Assembly: GCA_025917655.1 (NCBI GenBank) | Contig: CP084619.1 | Span: 3,391,001 to 3,455,000 of the forward strand | Origin: Chlorella sorokiniana | Lineage: Eukaryota > Chlorophyta > Trebouxiophyceae > Chlorellales > Chlorellaceae | Length of the DNA stretch: 64,000 nt | Direction: 5' to 3' | Shown here: positions 57,791 through 64,000 of the stretch, piece after piece | Layout: every line of letters begins with the position of its first letter | How positions within the stretch are numbered: the first letter of the stretch is position 1 | Notes under the pieces: generated by a model | The model's input: only the letters and a program-made list of their open reading frames with translations | Database searches by the model: none | Told to the model about the DNA's origin: nothing | Made by a program: the position numbers and the translations under genes

Positions 57791-58272
57791 GGCTGCTGCC
57801 GCTAAGGTAGACGCACGCAAAGCAGGATGGGTAGCCAAAAGAGAAGAGCTGGCGCCTGCAGAGGTGGCAGCAGCAGAGTTGGCAATGGCGGCGGAGATCA
57901 GGGTGAGGAGCGCGTTACACACATATATGGCCACCGTGAGCACGGATCGGCCAGCAAATGGGACAGGCAAGCCAGGACAGGCTCATGCATGTGGCGGCGC
58001 AGACCTGTGGGCTTCTTCACACAACACAGTCGGCTTCACGATATCAGGTAGCAACTTTGATGCCGAAAATAAGCGGGCTTTAACGAAAGGTTGCCGAGGA
58101 GGGTGATTTTTAGCCATGCTGATGACCGTCCACGTCACCAGCCTTTGCAGACTTCCGATCGAGCGTGCTTCGCAGGATTATAAGTGGTCTTTGAGGCTAC
58201 GTTTGGAGTACGGAGGTCTCTGACAACACCTTGACTGGCACTTCGCATCGAGAACGCCAGCAGCCGAGGGAT
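57791..58272. promoter_or_regulatory. Divergent promoter region (LTV1 / FtsH4-like)
   Basis: 482 bp between two divergent starts. A frame running in from inside LTV1 (57753-58106) is not protein-like. Confidence 0.4.
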
Positions 58273-60034
58273 ATGGCTGCCTCTACGCAAGGCAGGATGC
58301 TATCGAGGGTAAGGTTGTTGTCGTTGAGACGGGGCTGGTTGGGGTTGGCGGATGTGACTTAACCCATTGCTCGGTCTCTATGTGCGGCCCCGCCACTCCT
58401 TCCTATCCCGCACTGCGTGCAGGCTCTTGTCAGCGCCGCCAGGCAGGTCCTGAACCGCAGTGCGCAACTTGAGGGACTTTCAGCCCAGGGCAGCGCTGGT
58501 CGGCAGGCTGGCGGCAGCCTGCGGCGCCGCTTTATGTCGTTGCGAGACGACGTGCCGTCGGATCCGCAGGCCCAGGCAAGGATCATGCTTTGTTTGCAGC
58601 TTACGAAGCACATGACTATGGCTGGAGCGCCAGCGGCAGGAGTTGCCAGTCTAGCGCTGCTGTCGCCCCAGTGGAGCCGCGCCGCCTCGCCCTGCTCCCG
58701 GCTGGTGCTCACCGCCCACGAGCCTGCCATTCAACCCACCGCCCCGCAGGCACAGTACCTGCGCGACCTGAACCGCAGCGGGCAGCAAGACGCCGTGATC
58801 CAGCTGTTTGAGGCGGACCGGCTGGCCCCCACCGAGGAGGTGTTTGCGCAGTATGTGCGGGCCCTGGCCAAGGCAGACAAGCTCAACGGCACCGCCCTCA
58901 TGCAGACGCTGTACCGCGGGCGCAGCCCTACCTGGGCGGCAGCGGGGGGCCGCAGCTTTGCCAGCGGCCGCCTACGCCGCGCGCGCAGCGGCCGCCGAGG
59001 GACAAGCGGGCGGCAGCTTTGCGGCCGGCGCGCTGCGGCAGCAGGGCTTTGGCCTACCGGGGTTGGGGATGGCGTCGGAGCCGGCGGGCCTGGCATCGCT
59101 GGGCGGTGGTGTGGCGGCAGGCGGCTCAGCGCTGGGCTCGGCCAAGAACCCAATCTACATGATGCAGGCAGAGCCCAGCTTCTGGTCGCAGCTGTGGCGC
59201 AGGTGTGTGCGCCTGGGGAGGCAGGCGGGCAGAGAGCACAGCTGGCTGGGATCAGCCGCGGCAAGCCCTTGCCGGGTTGCACTGGTGCTGCGCCCGAGGC
59301 GCTTGGCTTGGCTGGCACCACCTGACCCCGAGCCGCGGTGCTGTGGCGCCCTTGCCAATCCCCCTCTCGCAGCGTGCGCATGCTAGGCCTGGCCTTCCTG
59401 CTGATGGCGGGGCTGGGTGCCATGGTGGAGGAGCGTGGGCTCAGCAGCCGCGGCATCCTCAACAACCCCGACCTGCGCCCGCAGTCTGAGACAGCCACCA
59501 AGTTTGCAGACGTCAAGGGGGTGGACGAGGCCAAGGTGTGTGCGCGCATGTGATGTGCGCGCGTTTGCATGCAGAAGGGGCGGTGCGCCCGGGGTGGGGT
59601 GGGATGGGAGGGTGGGTAGGTTGGGCCACGTATGCCCGCCTTCATCAACAGCAGCAGCAGTAAGGGCACTGTAAGCAAACGGGAGTGGCGTGTACGCTCA
59701 GCAAGCCGGCCACTGGGTTCCTGCTGCTGTTCATGCGAACACCTCTGCCCCCCTCCCTCCCCCAAACCCCCAACCCACCACCACCAGTCTGAGCTGGAGG
59801 AGATCGTGGCGTACCTGCGCGACCCCCGCAAGTTCACCAGCCTGGGCGGCAAGCTGCCCAAGGGCGTGCTGCTGGTGGGGCCCCGGGCACCGGCAAGACG
59901 ATGCTGGCGCGCGCGATCGCGGGGAGGCGGGCGTCCCCTTCTTCTACACCTCGGGGTCCGAGTTTGAGGAGATGTTTGTGGGGGTGGGGGCGCGACGCGT
60001 GCGCGACCTCTTTGCCGCCGCCAAGAAGAACGCG

Positions 60035-60067
<33 letters not shown>

Positions 60068-62559
60068 ATTGGTGGGCAGGGGTGTGGTGTGTGTGTGTGT
60101 GCGAACATGTGGGGTGTGGGGCGGGTGTACCGGGGCAGGGGGCGTGGCGTGCGGGGGCGGTGCCGAAGCCGCTGCTCCTGCGAAGGGCGTGTGTGCAACG
60201 TCGCCCAGGCCGGCGCTCGTGAGCCCTGCGCCGCTGGCTGCGCCCTTGCTGCCCGCGCAGGCGGCAGCCGCAACCCCAAGGACCAGCAGTACATGAAGAT
60301 GACGCTGAACCAGCTGCTGGTGGAGCTGGACGGGTTCAAGCCCTCCGAGGGTGGGCCCCTGCCCGCCCGCCTGCCCCGCTCCCTCTGCCAGGCGCCGCTG
60401 CCCCCTCACCCTGCCGGGCGCATGCTCCTTGTGCTGCACGCGCCGACGATGGTTGGTGGTGGGGGTACCCACGCCCGCCTGGCCGCCCGCCCGCCACTGC
60501 CCCCACCCCCCACCCCACCCCCCCCGCAGGCGTCATCGTCATCGCCGCCACCAACTTCCCGAGTCGCTGGACAAGGCGCTGGTGCGGCCGGGCGCTTCGA
60601 CCGCCACGTGGTGGTGCCCAACCCCGATGTGGAGGGGCGGCGCCAGATCCTGGAGGTGCACTTTGGCAAGATCCCGCGTGGCGGCGATGTGGACCTGAAG
60701 GTGTGGGGGGCTGTGCGGGTGGGGCTGGGTGCTTGTGCTTGTGTGGGACAGTGGGCGAGATGGGTGGGCATGGGGGATGCGGGGGTTGCTGGTGGCGAGC
60801 AGCGCGCAAGGAGCGAGTCGGCAAGCAGTCCTGGGCTGCCAAAGCAGGTGGCGTACGTCTCGGCAGCACTGCCGCACGAGCAGTCACGGCGAGGCGCTGC
60901 ACCGCACGCTTGGCGCCTGCCCACCCGCCGCCCGGCCTTCCCCGCCCCGCCGCCGTGTGCAGGTGATAGCCAAGGGCACCCCGGCTTCTCCGGCGCCGAC
61001 CTGGCCAACCTGGTGAACGTGGCGGCGCTCAAGGCGGCGCGGGACGGCCACCCCGCGGTGGGCATGGCCGACCTGGAGCACGCCAAGGACCGCATCATCA
61101 TGGGCGCGGAGCGGAAGAGCGGTACGCTGCGAGGGAGTGCGCGCGGGCGTGTATGTGGGGGCGGGGGGGGGAGAGAGGGGGTTGACCTGCAGGCCTGTTT
61201 GCCGAGTGCCTGGCAGCGGAGGGCCAACTCCCTTCTGGCAGCGATGGATGGGAGGCTCAGCGGGCGTGCCGCCACTGCCGCTGGCGCCCATCACGCCGAA
61301 AGTGGGTGCCTGCCTGGGCCCCCTCCCGCAGCCGTGATCAGCGAGAAGAACCGCAAGCTGACGGCGTACCACGAGGGCGGCCACGCTCTGGTGGCGCTGT
61401 ACACCGACGGCGCGCACCCGGTGCACAAGGCGACGGTGGTGCCACGCGGTGGGTGGGGGAACGGGGGAACAGGGGTTGGAAGCTTCAGAAGGGGAGGCAG
61501 GGGGCCCCGCCGCAGAAGCGGCAGAGCAGCCGTGCTTGGGCGGGGCCAGCCAGCCACTGCCCTGGGTGCAGCCCTGACCAGCGGCGCCGCCTTGAAGCCT
61601 CCCCTGCCGCCGGGCCCCGTCCCTGCCAGGCATGGCGCTGGGCATGGTGACGCAGCTGCCGGAGACGGACGATGAGACGAGCGTGTCGCGGCGCCAGCTG
61701 CTGGCCAAGCTGGACGTGTGCATGGGGGCCGCGTGGCAGAGGAGCTCATCTTTGGTGGGCGGCCGTGCGCTGCCTGGCCCCTGCGCTGCCGGGCGGCGGG
61801 CAGCCACCGCTGGGCCTGTGGACCTTGCACGCGCCCTGTTGAGTGCCTGCTCAGCTGCCCCTCCTGCACCGTCACCCACTGCTTGCGCTGTACGGTGCAG
61901 GTGAGAGGGATGTGACCACGGGCGCGTCGAGCGACCTGGAGCAGGCCACGCGCCTCGCCCGCGCCATGGTCACACGCTATGGCATGAGCGACAAGATCGG
62001 ACAGGTGGGCGTGGGCTGCGCGCCCGCGGTGCACACCATCCTCACAAGCCGCTTTTACATCTCGGTGCTTTGGATGTCTCTGGCCCGGCGCCTTCCCCTC
62101 AACCTCCCTCTTCCTTGCCTTACCGCCGCCACTCTGGCACCCTCCACCCCCAGATCTCCATCAACTACGAGGACGAGGGGCGCAGCCTGAGCAGCGAAAC
62201 GCGGGCGGCGGTGGAGGAGGAGGTGAAGGCGCTGCTGTCGGCGGCATACGCCCGCGCCAAGGCGGTGCTCAGGCAGCACGAGAAGGAGCTGCATGCCCTG
62301 GCGCAGGTGTGTGGGTGTGTGGGTGTGTGTGCGGGGTCCCGAGCGGCGTGCGCAGACTGTGGCCCATCCTGGCCCGCCTGCTGTTGCTTGACGCGAGGCT
62401 GGAGCCGTGGCTGCACACCTGCTGGTCACTGAAATGCGTGTCGTGGTCGCTTGTCGCCTGCAGGAGTTGATAGACAAGGAGACGCTGACGGGGGCGCAGA
62501 TTCAGGAGCTGCTGGTCCGCGTCAACGGCAGGAGCGGCCGTGCCGCGCCGGCGAGCTGA
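58273..62559 (+). CDS. FTSH4: FtsH4/YME1-like i-AAA zinc metalloprotease, mitochondrial
   Basis: Exon 1 58273-58308 ([12 protein letters not shown]), exon 2 58423-58575 with an Arg-rich leader, exon 3 from 58750: [20 protein letters not shown], typical of i-AAA N-domains. One membrane segment ([20 protein letters not shown]) precedes the AAA core: [12 protein letters not shown], Walker A VGPPGTGKTM (repaired), [20 protein letters not shown], Walker [45 protein letters not shown]. The protease has [14 protein letters not shown] (HExxH-type zinc site), [11 protein letters not shown] and [12 protein letters not shown]; stop TGA 62557-62559. It degrades unassembled inner-membrane proteins from the intermembrane side. 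Single C/G losses at 59881, 59931, 60558, 60590, 60979 and 61724 break the frame although every motif is intact. The intron after exon 2 has a GC donor. Confidence 0.9.
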
Positions 62560-62980
62560 TACCGGCTGCGTCGGCTGCACAGGCGTCCTCATACATTTTT
62601 CACACACCTACCGTTCCAGCATGACTGATGGTTTCACCTGTGCTCAGCCTCCCTTCTACTGCCAGACAGGCGGGTGCGCGCCACCTGTCGGCTCTCGTGT
62701 CGCTGCGTGCACTCGTTGCGCTCTTGCCAAACTGCCCATTGTACCTGCCTGCATGTAAACACCTCGCCGAATTCAGCGAGGACTTGAGTAGAGAGCAGGG
62801 CATGACAGCATGTTCCCTGTGCTGTTGCCATTTGCTCGACGGAGGCCTGACTGGCTGTGCAGGCTGTACCGCCATTGGCAGTGCCTCACACTGGCGAGGA
62901 CTGGTACCGATTGCCCGCTTCGCTATCATCCGAAAGCTGATGTATATTATGAGCTCAAGTTGAGTCCTCCTTACCCTGCC
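62560..62980. other. Intergenic with a candidate poly(A) signal
   Basis: FtsH4 3' UTR and upstream region of the next gene. TGTAA lies at 62754-62758, about 195 bases after the FtsH stop. No frame is convincing. Confidence 0.45.
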
Positions 62981-64000
62981 ATGGCTCAGCCGGCCAAGCC
63001 AAGGCGCCGCATAGTCGCGCAGCTGGTGTCCAGCCCCCTTGAAACGCGCCGCGACATTGTGGAGGCGCCTACAGATGCGCCTGGAAGCTCCGCACTGCCC
63101 GGCCTGCCCACCCCTCAGCTCGATCAGCCCGCCCAGAGCAAATGGGCCGAGGAGCACCTGGGAAAGGACCGCAAGGTCTTTGTGGACCTTAACATAAATG
63201 GCGTGGAGGTGGATTGGAAGCAGGCGAGCCTGGCTGTTGAGCCGCCAGAGCGCTCCATTTTTGGCTGTCGACCACTCCTGTTGTTTGCTGATACGGGGAT
63301 TGCACTGCTGCCCGTTCGCCCCCTTCAGATTTTGAAAAGCAGGGGTGTGAATCCGAGCAAAGCTACAGCCAAGCAGACCGAGAGCGGGGCAAGCAATGAC
63401 CCTCTGCTTGTACGGGTGGGCTGAGTGGGATTGCAAGTATCGGTTGCTGCGGCGGTTGGAGCACAATCCTTCCCTGCGCTGCACGCACCTCACTCCATTA
63501 AGCACTGCCAAGGCTTTATGGGTCAACCGTGTTGGATATCTCTCCTTTCACCTTGTGCAGGGCCGTGGCGGGCGCCAAGAGAACCCTTGGAATCGCTTGC
63601 TGGCCAAGCTGGAGGCCACATACTGCGTAAGGAGGGAGGTGTGGGTTGGAGAGGGGGTCCCCTGGGAGCAGGCAATTTCTGCACTGGAAGCCGTGGAACG
63701 ACTTGTGCCGGCCGGCTGTATGTAACCCGAAGCGAATGTATTGGGCTGCTCAGCCGTTGCATTTTGTTGTCCATGCCTCTCAGGTGGGCGCTCTGTCGGA
63801 TGAGGACAGCGAGCAGGGCGAGAACGGCGCTGCCGAGGCCAGCGACAGCGGTTCAGACGCGGAGGAGGAGGGCGGGGAGGGTGGCGCCAAGGAGGGCGAA
63901 GGCGGGGAGGCAGGCGCAAAGGAAGGCGAGGGCGACGGCAAGGCCTCCGACGGCGGCGAGGGCGGCGGCGGCGACAGGAAGAAAGGGGGCAAAAAGGGGG
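62981..64000 (+). CDS. Hpc2/ubinuclein-like chromatin protein (tentative), 3' end cut by window edge
   Basis: ATG 62981 opens exon 1 to about 63414: a basic start (MAQPAKPRRRIVAQL), a Pro/Ser linker and KDRKVFVDLNINGVEVDWKQ. After an intron, an exon from about 63561 gives NPWNRLLAKLEATY, and the next exon (from 63784) is Ser/Asp/Glu/Gly-rich with acidic repeats (GGAKEGEGGEAGAKEGEGDG). Plant ubinuclein-like proteins have the same order: R..F.V.L....V.WK, then NRF..VIEKIE..Y..., then an acidic SDEE stretch. They are subunits of the HIRA histone H3.3 chaperone. The match is by pattern only and I rate it tentative; a plain acidic nuclear protein is the alternative. It runs off the right edge. Confidence 0.5.

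Noticed and set aside
59881-61728. FtsH4 as a pseudogene
   Set aside because: All catalytic motifs are intact, lesions are only homopolymer losses, and the same class of lesion is seen across unrelated genes.
62600-63526. 308-codon open frame on the minus strand
   Set aside because: The plus strand has a better-supported multi-exon gene with matching splice phases; this frame has no domain.
1-64000. Mobile elements, tRNA or rRNA genes
   Set aside because: No transposase or reverse-transcriptase motif, terminal repeats, tRNA cloverleaf or rRNA core was recognised by eye; a dedicated search could still find degraded elements.

Overview
The window reads as nuclear DNA of a green alga, most likely a trebouxiophyte (Chlorella-like). 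It is GC-rich and gene-dense. Genes lie on both strands, are cut into many short exons by roughly 80-300 bp GT-AG introns (a few GC-AG), and carry simple repeats (CA, GT, CCCCCA, G/C runs) in introns. Products are plant-lineage eukaryotic proteins: chlorophyllase, a phytyl-ester-synthase-type acyltransferase, plant-type PPi-phosphofructokinase beta, an AP2/ERF factor, Nibrin, Gemin2, LTV1 and mitochondrial FtsH. There are no operons. I see no tRNA, rRNA, CRISPR array or intact transposon. Genus is not settled by what I can see.

Layout. 1-9.8 kb: a PPR gene (cut by the left edge) divergent from a Tim17/22/23-family gene; a small membrane protein; a long plastid-lipid hydrolase/acyltransferase gene; Gemin2. 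9.8-22 kb: an SLC22-like transporter sharing a 47-bp start-to-start gap with Gemin2; a DUF948-like membrane protein; a head-to-head pair of paralogous secreted proteins; an AP2/ERF factor. 22-33 kb: chlorophyllase, a predicted plastid methyltransferase, a TauE/SafE permease and NBS1. 33-45 kb: an AZG-type purine permease and two tandem sulfotransferases. 45-53 kb: two tandem PFP-beta genes. 53-64 kb: a signal-peptide protein with WW motifs, LTV1, FtsH4-like i-AAA protease and a Hpc2/ubinuclein-like gene cut by the right edge.

Two themes stand out. First, local duplication: three paralogous pairs (secreted proteins, sulfotransferases, PFP beta), the last two with patches, introns included, that are almost identical while flanking exons have diverged, as expected from gene conversion. 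Second, many genes show loss of one base in a C or G run, with the correct protein continuing in the next frame (at least six times in FtsH alone). This looks like homopolymer error in the assembly rather than gene decay, so many coding regions are given as spans with exons described. The genes do not form a single pathway. Several are divergent pairs that probably share promoters (PPR/Tim17, Gemin2/transporter, TauE/NBS1, LTV1/FtsH).
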